DNA of 64,000 nucleotides from Candidatus Cloacimonadota bacterium (lineage in GTDB: Bacteria; Muiribacteriota; UBA6191): contig JAGSHD010000002.1 in the NCBI GenBank assembly GCA_023954715.1, forward strand, positions 1 through 64,000, written 5' to 3'. Position numbers and translations under genes: made by a program. This document shows positions 44,242-53,361 of this stretch, piece after piece. Below the pieces are notes generated by a model. It ran no database searches. It was given only the letters and a program-made list of their open reading frames with translations, and was not told where the DNA came from. The stretch's first letter is position 1, and the number at the start of each line of letters is the position of its first letter.

Positions 44242-44398
44242 ATATTGCAATACTTAAGTTTTCGACTTCTAGAAAGCTCCAGATGACAAGTTGATTTCTT
44301 AATAAATTACGTTTTAACTCATAGTTCACAAAAATAACTTCAAATGCTTATGAGTTGTTAGGCTTTTAAACTAATGATTTTGAATCATTAAACAGAAA

Positions 44399-45439
44399 CT
44401 AGTCTGACTTTGATAAATTTGGGACCAACATACAGTCGCCAAAACTAAAAAAACGATATTTATTTTTGATCGCTTCTTGGTATATATCCATTAAAGCCTC
44501 ATAGCCAATTAAACTTGCTACCAAAACTAATAAAGAAGTACCAGACAAATGGTAATTTGTTAATAAGTAATCTATAGAATTTATTTTGGCTCCTGGATAT
44601 AAATAAATATCTGTCCAACCTGCGTAAGGTTTTGTAAGCTCATTTTCTAGAAAAGCCGATTCTAAGGCCCTTAAACTTGTAGTTCCAACAGCAACTACTT
44701 TCATATTTCTTTCTTTGGCTTTAGCTAATTTTTCAATTGCTTCATGGCTAACCTCTATAAACTCACTATGAATTTGAAAATCACGAATATCCTCCGTATC
44801 GATTGGCTTAAATGTACCAGGCCCCACATGTAATGTAACATCACAAAATTCATAACCTGCTTGCTCCATTTGATCTATCAACTTTTGATCAAAATGTAAA
44901 CCAGCTGTAGGCGCAGCTGCTGCTCCAATTTTTTCGGAGTATACCGTTTGATAACGCTCTTCATCTCCCTCATAGTTTTTAATATAAGGAGGCAAAGGAG
45001 TATCCCCAAACTGTTCAAGATAGGACTCCAGGTTAAACTCGGGATCAAACTGAATATACAAGACTCCACCATCTAACTTATTTACAATAGTAGACTTTAC
45101 ATTATTTGGAAAAGTAACAATATCACCGATTTTTAATCTTTTTGTTTTTTTAAACAACCCTTCCCAAACATTATTGGGGTGATCTTTGTAAAACAAACCA
45201 TCTACTTTGCCCCCAGTATCTTTATGTCCACAAACTTTAGCCTTTCTGACTCGAGTGTTGTTTCGTACAAATACACAAGGTTCACTGAAGATCTCTTGAA
45301 TTTGCTGAAAGGTTTTATGCTCGATTTTAGATTGAGAATAATCTAGTAGTTTAGACTCTACTCTTTGATTCGAAGGGGTATGTGCTAACAACTCTTGAGG
45401 TAAATCAAAGTTATAACTAGAAAGTAAATATTGGTTCAT
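44399..45439 (-). CDS. queA: tRNA preQ1(34) S-adenosylmethionine ribosyltransferase-isomerase
   Basis: 346 residues, the usual length. Typical segments are YNFDLPQELLAHTP, FVRNNTRVRKAKV, TPLPPYIKN, AAAAPTAGLHFD, VTLHVGPGTFKPI and INSIDYLLTNYHLSGTSLLVLV. QueA adds the ribosyl part of SAM to preQ1 in tRNA, the second-last step to queuosine. No other queuosine gene lies nearby. Confidence 0.97.
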   Translation of the reverse strand: MNQYLLSSYNFDLPQELLAHTPSNQRVESKLLDYSQSKIEHKTFQQIQEIFSEPCVFVRNNTRVRKAKVCGHKDTGGKVDGLFYKDHPNNVWEGLFKKTKRLKIGDIVTFPNNVKSTIVNKLDGGVLYIQFDPEFNLESYLEQFGDTPLPPYIKNYEGDEERYQTVYSEKIGAAAAPTAGLHFDQKLIDQMEQAGYEFCDVTLHVGPGTFKPIDTEDIRDFQIHSEFIEVSHEAIEKLAKAKERNMKVVAVGTTSLRALESAFLENELTKPYAGWTDIYLYPGAKINSIDYLLTNYHLSGTSLLVLVASLIGYEALMDIYQEAIKNKYRFFSFGDCMLVPNLSKSD

Positions 45440-45633
45440 AAAAATCTTCTTTAAGATAATTGGGGTTAAAAGCCATACATATTAGTCTGCATTATACCTT
45501 TTTTTGTGATAAAATGACTGAAAACAGTATACTATCATAGTTGAGAATCAAACTTCTCTTCGCTTTAAATTAGATCCATTTTTTGTTCTAATTTGGTAAA
45601 TTACTTAGATAACCAAAACAGATCGTAGACAAT

Positions 45634-47088
45634 ATGAGCATTCCTTTTATTCCCAATGAAAAACACTTATCCATTAATTTATCCGATGGCTTTTCTATTA
45701 CAGTGCCTAACGATATCACCGAAATATCAACGTTTACCTTTTTAGAACAGGAAACATGGTTTGAAACGGACAAAAGTATTTTGGCTAAACTTTTACCAGA
45801 TAATTTCAAAGCTATAGATATAGGGGCAAACTATGGTTTTTATAGTTTATTTATGGCCAACTTACAAAAAGAAAACTCGCAAATTTTATCTATAGAGCCT
45901 TGTAAAAGTACCATGGATTGTCTAAAAGATAGCATCTCTACAAATTCATTTACCAACATCACCCCTGTACAAATTGGATTATCTGATAGTAAAACGGATG
46001 CCTATTTATCTATCCAAGAAAGTTCTGAGTTAAATGAGGTAACCTATGAAAAACAAAAAGACGGTGAATTTGAAACTATTCAATTAGATACCTTAGATAA
46101 TATTTATAAAATGCACAATTTTAATGGGTGTCACTTTATAAAGCTCGATGCAGAAGGTCACGAAAAACAAGTTTTAAATGGCGCACACCACTTTTTTAGC
46201 AAAGAAACTCCTATAGTCATGCTTGAAATTAAACATTCAGATAAAATTAACTTAAGTTTACTTAAGTCCTTGGAACAACTTGGTTACTCAATATTTCAGT
46301 TAGATAGCCCTCTAAATAGGCTACGCCCCTTTCAACAGAATATCTCAGACCCTTTACTTTTAAATGTATTCGCCATACCCAATATTATGATTGAAAGTCT
46401 TAAACAAAGAAACTTGATTCTTGAAGACATTCCAATGAAATTACTAAGCAATGATTATCTTTCCAAGTTTTTTACAGAAAACGACTGCTACCAACAATTA
46501 GGCTTTAGCCTAGAAGTACTTGAACACACTAAAAGAGTTTCCAGCAATTATTGGGACTCTATAAATTATTTTCTAGCCTCTAAAGATGTAAGATTAGATA
46601 GTAATGATAGACACATGTATCTTAAACAATCCTACGAATCATTACGACAGATAGCTATTAACAATCCACAAGTACCCGCTACTTTATCATTGATTAGAGT
46701 TTCCATTGAAATTCGGGATATCACTCTTGCCATGGAGCTAGCTAACTACCTATTACAAGAAATCATTAACAATCAAACCCTTGAAGTTAACTCATTCTTT
46801 CTAGCCCTTGATGAAAAGTATGAAAATGCTAGAACACTTAGCCCTAAATGGCTAGAGGAGCAACTGATATACATTCAAGAGGTATATGGAAACTATAGCA
46901 GTATTTTTGATGGTGATAGCAGTTTTGCTAGAACGAGTAAGCTAATTCATTTTAAAAACTACAATCCATTAATTCTTCGAAAAAATATTCTTTGTAATCT
47001 TGGAGATAAATCAGAATTTATTCAAAAACTATCTAACAATTCAGAGCATCATCTAAATGCTAATATTTGGAAAGAAGTCCCTCATTAA
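45634..47088 (+). CDS. FkbM family methyltransferase (2) with helical C-terminal domain
   Basis: 484 residues. The FkbM domain spans about residues 50-250: FKAIDIGANYGFYSLFMA (SAM site), ILSIEPCKSTMDCL, IQLDTLDNIY and CHFIKLDAEGHEKQVLNGA. The remaining ~230 residues are helical without a named domain, possibly recognising the substrate. It overlaps the convergent second OGT gene by 4 bases. It may act on the same glycan as that transferase. Confidence 0.87.
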   Translation: MSIPFIPNEKHLSINLSDGFSITVPNDITEISTFTFLEQETWFETDKSILAKLLPDNFKAIDIGANYGFYSLFMANLQKENSQILSIEPCKSTMDCLKDSISTNSFTNITPVQIGLSDSKTDAYLSIQESSELNEVTYEKQKDGEFETIQLDTLDNIYKMHNFNGCHFIKLDAEGHEKQVLNGAHHFFSKETPIVMLEIKHSDKINLSLLKSLEQLGYSIFQLDSPLNRLRPFQQNISDPLLLNVFAIPNIMIESLKQRNLILEDIPMKLLSNDYLSKFFTENDCYQQLGFSLEVLEHTKRVSSNYWDSINYFLASKDVRLDSNDRHMYLKQSYESLRQIAINNPQVPATLSLIRVSIEIRDITLAMELANYLLQEIINNQTLEVNSFFLALDEKYENARTLSPKWLEEQLIYIQEVYGNYSSIFDGDSSFARTSKLIHFKNYNPLILRKNILCNLGDKSEFIQKLSNNSEHHLNANIWKEVPH

Positions 47089-49124
47089 TTTTCTAGGTAC
47101 TTTTTCCACATTAATTTATAGCTGCTTTCTAATTGTCTTGCTTTGATAACTGGATCAAACATTTTAGTTCTGCTTAGTGAATCTGCTAATTGTTGCCGCA
47201 ATGCAAAATATTCTTTCGTACCCTGACCTAACTGTACTCCCATATTAATGTATTCTTCAAAAGAGTCAACAAGTAAATTTTGTAAACCTAGTTCTGTTAA
47301 AAAGCTTTCAGAAACTCGTGCAGCAAACTGCTGGCCTTTTATTGATATGGTAGGAACACCCATGTACAAAAAATCAAGTAAAGTAGAGTGCGCATTATAT
47401 ACATCTGTATCTAAAAATAAATCGACAGAGCGAATTTTACTCAGATAATCTCGTCTATCTATTGCGTAGCTCGATACAACTAATCTTGACTCACTAATTC
47501 CAAGATTTAATAATCTCTGCTTAATATTTTTCAATGCTAATTCATTCATTTGACCAATTAATAATATAGAGTTTGGTACCTGATTTAGGATTTTTCCAAT
47601 AGTACTTACAAGATTATTGCTAATTTTACTTGGATTAGAAAAGAGTCCAAAAGTAAACTTATAACTATAATTAGGCTTTGTAGGCCCTATAAATAAATCT
47701 TCAATCGGAGTATAAGAGTGATAAATATCATCCAAATATACTATCTCTTCAGTAAAATACTTTTTACTTTCTTCAGGTACACAAACTCTATCTGATATTA
47801 GATAGTCTACAAACCGTGAACCAGAAGTTGAAGGGTATCCTAAATACCAAACTTGAACCGGCGCAGCTTTTCGAATGTGTACTTCTAAACATGAGTTTTT
47901 TGTATATCCAATCAAATCTACCAAAATAGATATATTTAAGGATCGTATTGCATTGACAAGTTCCTTTTGAGATAGCTCGCTAAAGTCATAAAAGTTTAAG
48001 TTTGTATCTCGTAATCTTTTCGATAAAGGGGACTCTGTACAAGGAGATATTGATATAAGAGAAAAGCAAAGTTCATCATCTGAATGATTTTGAAGGAGCC
48101 CTTCAATACACACCCCAACAGGGTGATCATTAAAGTCACACGACAAGTAAGCAACATGAATTTTATCCCCATGCACATAAGTACTTGGCTCAGCTTCTAT
48201 TTTACTTTCTAACTTTAAAGCATAAGCCTTGGCAGAATTTAAACTAACCAAAGGACTATCTAATCTACGAATTGTATATGAGGGCTCTTCTGTCCATTGT
48301 TCCAAACTGCCCTGATGCAATAATCGATCTAATTGTTCGCTTAAATCATCTGAGTATCCATTCATGTAATATCTTGAAAAATAAATTAACTTATATATTG
48401 CTGAACTATTATTGGGAGCTATTTGATACATTTTAGAAATGGCAGCATAAGCTGCATCACTTTCCCCCATTTCATAGTGTGCGGATCCTATATAGTATAA
48501 GGCTTCAATATGCTTCGGTTGATGATCTAAAAGTAATTCAAAATATTTGACTGCTTCTGGATATTCCAACAAGTGATAATGGACTAAAGCTATCATAAAA
48601 ATACAATCCAAATTGCCTTGACTCAATCTTAAAACTTCTTGAAACAGCTTTAAAGAAGCTCTAAAGTCATACTCTTCAAAATTACATCTAGCTAAGTAGA
48701 ATGTAACTTCAGTGTCTCCAGAGTTTAAAAAGTAATATTTTTCGTAATACTCTCTACTAAGTCCATACTTTTTTGAATTAAAATATATACCACCTAATGA
48801 CTTTAATGCTACCAAGTTGCTGGGCTCGATTTTTAACAACTCTAACAATACATGAATCGCCGAATCAAAATGCGAATGATCCTTATACAAATTAAACAAA
48901 CTATATCTATAGTCTACATTTTTTGGAAAAAAAGAAATGGCTTTTTTAAAACTTTTTTCAGCTTTTTTAAAACGCCCTGTCGAAGCATATATAATTCCAT
49001 TTAGATTCAATGCATCTGCATTTTTTGGATCAATCTTCAAAACTTTTCTATATAAAGTTTCAGCCTTTTTTAAATCCCCTTGTTGATGAGCAAATAAACC
49101 CTTTTCCAAAGTCTCTTGAATCAT
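47085..49124 (-). CDS. TPR protein with SPINDLY/OGT-type O-GlcNAc transferase domain (2)
   Basis: 679 residues. TPR units cover roughly residues 1-250 (GDLKKAETLYRKVLKIDPKNADALNLNG and others). The GT41 region starts near residue 320: IHVAYLSCDFNDHPVG, ILVDLIGYTKNSCLEVH, KAAPVQVWYLGYPSTSGS, DLFLDTDVYNAHSTLLDFL. The canonical GHT of the first motif reads GYT here, and NGH reads NAH, so catalysis may differ from copy 1. It lies 2 bases downstream of the pseudouridine synthase gene. Confidence 0.88.
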   Translation of the reverse strand: MIQETLEKGLFAHQQGDLKKAETLYRKVLKIDPKNADALNLNGIIYASTGRFKKAEKSFKKAISFFPKNVDYRYSLFNLYKDHSHFDSAIHVLLELLKIEPSNLVALKSLGGIYFNSKKYGLSREYYEKYYFLNSGDTEVTFYLARCNFEEYDFRASLKLFQEVLRLSQGNLDCIFMIALVHYHLLEYPEAVKYFELLLDHQPKHIEALYYIGSAHYEMGESDAAYAAISKMYQIAPNNSSAIYKLIYFSRYYMNGYSDDLSEQLDRLLHQGSLEQWTEEPSYTIRRLDSPLVSLNSAKAYALKLESKIEAEPSTYVHGDKIHVAYLSCDFNDHPVGVCIEGLLQNHSDDELCFSLISISPCTESPLSKRLRDTNLNFYDFSELSQKELVNAIRSLNISILVDLIGYTKNSCLEVHIRKAAPVQVWYLGYPSTSGSRFVDYLISDRVCVPEESKKYFTEEIVYLDDIYHSYTPIEDLFIGPTKPNYSYKFTFGLFSNPSKISNNLVSTIGKILNQVPNSILLIGQMNELALKNIKQRLLNLGISESRLVVSSYAIDRRDYLSKIRSVDLFLDTDVYNAHSTLLDFLYMGVPTISIKGQQFAARVSESFLTELGLQNLLVDSFEEYINMGVQLGQGTKEYFALRQQLADSLSRTKMFDPVIKARQLESSYKLMWKKYLEN

Positions 49125-49126
49125 AA

Positions 49127-50158
49127 CTATTTTACCTTACGTTTAAAATAAAATGGATTACGCTCCGGATAGGATGTAAAACTAACCATCTTCTGCTCAA
49201 AAGGACAATAAAAGCGCAATCGAAAAGCGTGTAAGCCTAGGTTTATTTCATTGAAGTTATGCATAGGTTCAATGTGTGAATAATCTTCATAAGAATAAAG
49301 TTCATCATTTAAAATATGAGCTCCATTATATTGAAAATGTACCCGTATTTGATGCTGTCTTCCTGTAAATATACGGGCAAGATAAAAGTAATGTCCCCTA
49401 GCCTTAGCTATATAACGGTAACGGGTTTTAGCAAACAGTCCATTAATAAAGTCTACTTTTTGGTGCTTTCTATGAACTCTAGGGATGCCTTCCCCAATGG
49501 CTTGGTCCATAACTCCAGAAGACTTTTCTAATTGCTTTTCTGTACACACTAAATAATACTTTTGAACGCTGTGATCTCCTACAATTTTTTGTAGTTTAGT
49601 GCAAGAACTTTTACTTTTCGCTATTAAAAGTAATCCTGAAGTGTATTTATCAATTCGATGAACCACGTATAATGTTTGCTTTTTATCATACTCGATCTGA
49701 GAAATAATAGAATAATCTAAAAACCCAACTCTATGAACTAAAGAGCCTGAGTCCTTATGAACTACCATATAATCATCATTCTCAAAAATTATTTGATATG
49801 GAATTTTTTTTCTAAGATCAGTACCCTTTAAATGATACCAAATATTGAAGTAATCAAATGTTATCAAATCACCGGATCGTAACAAATAGTTCTTACAGAT
49901 AGGTTTTGAATTAATCAAAACTTTGCCTAAAGCAATGGCCTTGGCCCAAAAAGATCTTGAAACTGTAAAGGTAATAGAGCTTAAAAAATGATCTACCCGA
50001 ATCTTAGTTTCGTATTCGTAAAAATATTTAAAAGTACCATCAAAATCTAACAATGGCTTTTTTACTTGGGCAAACTCTACTTCATCCCAATCCACCATTT
50101 TTGTTTTACAAGTTAGATCAGTTAAACGCTTGGGTTTTATCCTGTAGATTGAGTTCAT
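49127..50158 (-). CDS. RluA family pseudouridine synthase
   Basis: 343 residues. An N-terminal S4-like RNA-binding segment (VDHFLSSITFTVSRSFWAKAIALGKVLIN) is followed by the RluA catalytic motif HRIDKYTSGLLLIAKS, whose Asp is the nucleophile, and by HQIRVHFQYNGAHILNDELY. It isomerises uridine in rRNA or tRNA; the target cannot be told. The ATG at 50158 has AGAGAG upstream and lies 41 bases inside the HEAT-PilT gene. Confidence 0.88.
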   Translation of the reverse strand: MNSIYRIKPKRLTDLTCKTKMVDWDEVEFAQVKKPLLDFDGTFKYFYEYETKIRVDHFLSSITFTVSRSFWAKAIALGKVLINSKPICKNYLLRSGDLITFDYFNIWYHLKGTDLRKKIPYQIIFENDDYMVVHKDSGSLVHRVGFLDYSIISQIEYDKKQTLYVVHRIDKYTSGLLLIAKSKSSCTKLQKIVGDHSVQKYYLVCTEKQLEKSSGVMDQAIGEGIPRVHRKHQKVDFINGLFAKTRYRYIAKARGHYFYLARIFTGRQHQIRVHFQYNGAHILNDELYSYEDYSHIEPMHNFNEINLGLHAFRLRFYCPFEQKMVSFTSYPERNPFYFKRKVK

Positions 50159-52952
50159 ATGTCTCTCTAGAAATTCTTCGTTGTTGATATAATTGCTTTA
50201 AGTATTTATCTCTTGTAATCATGCCATCTCCACTAGAAGTTTGCATAACAGAATACAATTGCTCAGTTTTTCCTTCTCGTATCATGTTTTTAACAGCATT
50301 ATTAGCTGTCATTATTTCTAAAACTGGTACTCTTGATAAGGCTTTACTATCTTCTACTAAAGTTTGTGATACTACCGCTTTCAGACAAAAGGTTAACTGA
50401 GCGCAAATATTTTGTCTTTCATCTGGTGGAAAATACTGAATTAATTGTTCAATCGTTTGTGGAGCGGATGAAGTATGAAATGTTGAGTATACCATGTGTC
50501 CTGTTCCAGCTAATTTTAATACTGCTTTAACTGTTTCAGTATCTCTCATCTCTCCAACTAAAACAATATCCGGATCTTCTCTTAAACAACCTCTGATACC
50601 ATCAACAAATGTACCTACATGCTCCCCCAACTCTCTATGAGAGATGATGCACTTTTTACTCTTATGTATAAACTCTACAGGGTCTTCAATAGTTATGATA
50701 TGTTTTTGTTCTCTTTGATTGATAGCACCAATGATGCTAGCCAAACTGGAGGTTTTTCCAGATCCCGTCACACCAGTAATTAAAACCAAACCACTTTGAT
50801 AAGAACTTAGCATTTCAAACGATTCGTAAGGCAAGCCTAGATCTTGAAAACTTGGTATTACCGATTTTACATGCCGAAATGCTGCTTCTATCCCTAAGTG
50901 TGTGTAATATAGGTTGACTCTAAATCGATCTAACCCTTCACTTGTATAAGAACAATCTAATTGTAAATCATCACAAAACTTTCGCTGATGAAAAACACTA
51001 AAAGAATTTCTAAATAAATCTTTAATTTGATTTACGCTGATAACAGGTAAACTAGTGGATTGAATCTTACCATTTACCCTCACCATAGGAGGCTGCCCAA
51101 CCTTAATATGCAAATCAGACCCTCCCAACAAAACCATTTTGTCTAAAATTTCATCTAGGCTTGAATCATACTTTTGATAATTATTATCCTCAAAATGAAA
51201 TAGATTTGCACTTGGATTTGATTGTAGGTCTTGTGTTGGGATTGGTTGATATGGCACAACTGAAGGAGTTACTGGAGAATGAACAACAGCTTTTGAAGCA
51301 TCCTTTAATTTAAAAGGGTCTGTAGCTAACTTAGTTAACGTAGCTATACTAGCAGTAGGACTGCTTAACAAATCTTCTAAATATCTATCTTGCAATTCAT
51401 CTAACAGCACTGATAGTTTTTTGATTTCACTTGTATCTAGTTTTTCAAACTCTTCACTTAAGGCTACTGCACCAATATAGTTAGACTCTTTAATCAATTT
51501 AGAGCACCAAAAATAAACAGAATCATCCTCATAGTTTATATAAGATAATGCAATCTTAAAGACATGAAAGTCATTTAAACGTTGTAAAACTCGAAATGCC
51601 TCTTGTCGAACAACCCACAAATCATTAGAAAAAACCTTCATCATCTGGTGAAGAGCACTCTCGGTAGGGATTTGTCCTATTCCTCGTACTGCATATAACC
51701 TAAAGTTTTTATTATCTGAAGATAAAAACTGGACTAAGGCAGGTATAACAGTTTCAATTTTTAAAGAACTCAATACTTGCACAGCCCAAAAGATAGTTTC
51801 ATCATTATCTTGTGATAGCTTCAGTAGATTCATTAGTGGACGAACAGATGCTTCTCCGATTTCAATCAGACAATCTGCTGCATGCTTTCTAATCAACCAT
51901 GCATCATCATTGAAACAACTAGCTATAACTTCTACAGCTCTATGGGACCCAATTTTCTTTAATGCAGTTATAGTATAAAAACGTAGTTCTTGATCTTTTT
52001 GCGATACAAAAGGCTCAATTTTAGATATGTCTTCTTCTGAAACAACTTCAGATAGAGTTTTTAGAGCCCAGTACCTCACATTTTGATCTTTTGCTGCTAA
52101 ACATTGTAACAAGTTATCTGTTACGCTTCCTTGAAAACCAATTAAAGTCTCTGACGCTTGCGCTCTAATCACCCATAAATCAGAGGATAGACAACGTATC
52201 AAATAAGGAATTATGGCCTCACCACCAATTTGCTTTATACCTGCCAAAGCGTATACTCGTACTTCATCAGCATAATCCGTTGATTGAATTACCCTGTAAA
52301 ATGGATCCAATGACTTTTCTCCAAGGAGGGTGCCAAGTACCCTAAATGCCCAGTAGCATTGATCTTTGGTTCCTTCTAGAATCAATTTTTTCATAGAAGG
52401 AACGGAGGCATCTCCAATTTCAATCAAGCCCTTTGCACTTTCATTTCTAATAACCCAGGTATTAGACTTTAATTGTTCTGCAAAAAATGAGATTAATTTA
52501 GAGTAACTAATTTTTGACAACCCAGACAAGATAATCAACTGGTTAGCTTCTGCAATTTCTGGGTAAACCGAGATTAATCGCTTTACATTTCGATCAACAA
52601 ATTTTAGGTATTTTTTACTTTTGGTGGTATCTTTTTCATTTTGAGCATATTCAAAATACTCTTGACTAACTGTACAATAAATCTGAATTGCCCAAAATTG
52701 AATGTCTACATTATCGTCAGACAAATAATCTGATAAATATGGGTAAACTTTATCTTGATGATCACGAAACAAATTAAATAGTTTGGATCTCACATACCAG
52801 ATTTTATGTCCTAAACACTGAATCAATGCATGTACATGCTTCTCGTCAATGTCTTCATTGTCCTGAAAAAAACTGTCTATAGAAGCCAAATACTTCAAAG
52901 AATCGTTCAAATCAGCACTTTCTAATTGTGATAAACATTCATCAATATTCAT
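50118..52952 (-). CDS. HEAT-repeat protein fused to a PilT-type twitching ATPase
   Basis: 944 residues. Residues ~1-530 are HEAT/PBS-lyase repeats of about 31-40 residues (for example DLWVIRAQASETLIGF, DAWLIRKHAADCLIEIGEA). A Pro/Ser-rich linker leads to a complete PilT module (~600-944): ILDKMVLLGGSDLHIKVG, Walker A GVTGSGKT near 726-733, Asp-box and Walker B LREDPDIVLVGEMRD, His-box GTGHMVYSTFHT, and NNAVKNMIREGK, equivalent to the AIRNLIRE motif needed for retraction. Usual PilT is about 350 residues and lacks the HEAT part. It probably drives pilus retraction under control of a HEAT-bound partner. Confidence 0.9.
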   Translation of the reverse strand: MNIDECLSQLESADLNDSLKYLASIDSFFQDNEDIDEKHVHALIQCLGHKIWYVRSKLFNLFRDHQDKVYPYLSDYLSDDNVDIQFWAIQIYCTVSQEYFEYAQNEKDTTKSKKYLKFVDRNVKRLISVYPEIAEANQLIILSGLSKISYSKLISFFAEQLKSNTWVIRNESAKGLIEIGDASVPSMKKLILEGTKDQCYWAFRVLGTLLGEKSLDPFYRVIQSTDYADEVRVYALAGIKQIGGEAIIPYLIRCLSSDLWVIRAQASETLIGFQGSVTDNLLQCLAAKDQNVRYWALKTLSEVVSEEDISKIEPFVSQKDQELRFYTITALKKIGSHRAVEVIASCFNDDAWLIRKHAADCLIEIGEASVRPLMNLLKLSQDNDETIFWAVQVLSSLKIETVIPALVQFLSSDNKNFRLYAVRGIGQIPTESALHQMMKVFSNDLWVVRQEAFRVLQRLNDFHVFKIALSYINYEDDSVYFWCSKLIKESNYIGAVALSEEFEKLDTSEIKKLSVLLDELQDRYLEDLLSSPTASIATLTKLATDPFKLKDASKAVVHSPVTPSVVPYQPIPTQDLQSNPSANLFHFEDNNYQKYDSSLDEILDKMVLLGGSDLHIKVGQPPMVRVNGKIQSTSLPVISVNQIKDLFRNSFSVFHQRKFCDDLQLDCSYTSEGLDRFRVNLYYTHLGIEAAFRHVKSVIPSFQDLGLPYESFEMLSSYQSGLVLITGVTGSGKTSSLASIIGAINQREQKHIITIEDPVEFIHKSKKCIISHRELGEHVGTFVDGIRGCLREDPDIVLVGEMRDTETVKAVLKLAGTGHMVYSTFHTSSAPQTIEQLIQYFPPDERQNICAQLTFCLKAVVSQTLVEDSKALSRVPVLEIMTANNAVKNMIREGKTEQLYSVMQTSSGDGMITRDKYLKQLYQQRRISRETYELNLQDKTQAFN

Positions 52953-53188
52953 TTCAATACCTTATTTTAAAATATCTTAGTCAATTTCGCTTAAATTCGC
53001 TTGTGTAACCTAAGTTTAACATCTTAAAGCATATATTCATTGTCTGAAAGTAAAACCTTGATTTTGCTACGTCTAATTTATCTCATTCCAAAAAAAATCC
53101 ACTATTTTTGAACTATTTTAAACAAAATCATACAAAAAAGTACAATTTTTGCTATATTTTGTCGATAGACTTAAGAAAGGAGAGAATA

Positions 53189-53356
53189 ATGTTACAATTT
53201 TCACAGAGTTTAAATAATTTTTTACAAGATGAAAAAAGTGCTAACAAAAAGTTTTTGTTAAAAAAGAGCAAAAAACCATCTAGCAGAAGTAAATCCATTC
53301 TTCCTTTAAAGGCACCCATAAATCATTTGGGTAGTACAATTAATTTTACAGCCTAA
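53189..53356 (+). CDS. Small basic protein upstream of rarA
   Basis: 55 residues from the ATG at 53189, which has a strong AAGGAG about 6 bases upstream. The N-terminus is amphipathic (MLQFSQSLNNFLQDEKS); the rest is rich in Lys and Ser (NKKFLLKKSKKPSSRSKS) and ends LGSTINFTA. No known family. It lies 5 bases before rarA, which has no ribosome site of its own, so it may be a leader gene that supports rarA translation. Confidence 0.6.
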   Translation: MLQFSQSLNNFLQDEKSANKKFLLKKSKKPSSRSKSILPLKAPINHLGSTINFTA

Positions 53357-53361
53357 AAAAT

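Larger units (their letters stand above)
44048..44398. other. Intergenic region with 15-bp inverted repeats and a decayed small ORF
   Basis: 351 bases between uppP and queA (both minus). It holds the relic at 44153-44226 and a 15-bp inverted repeat pair (44090-44104 and 44227-44241). Nothing else is recognised. Confidence 0.5.
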
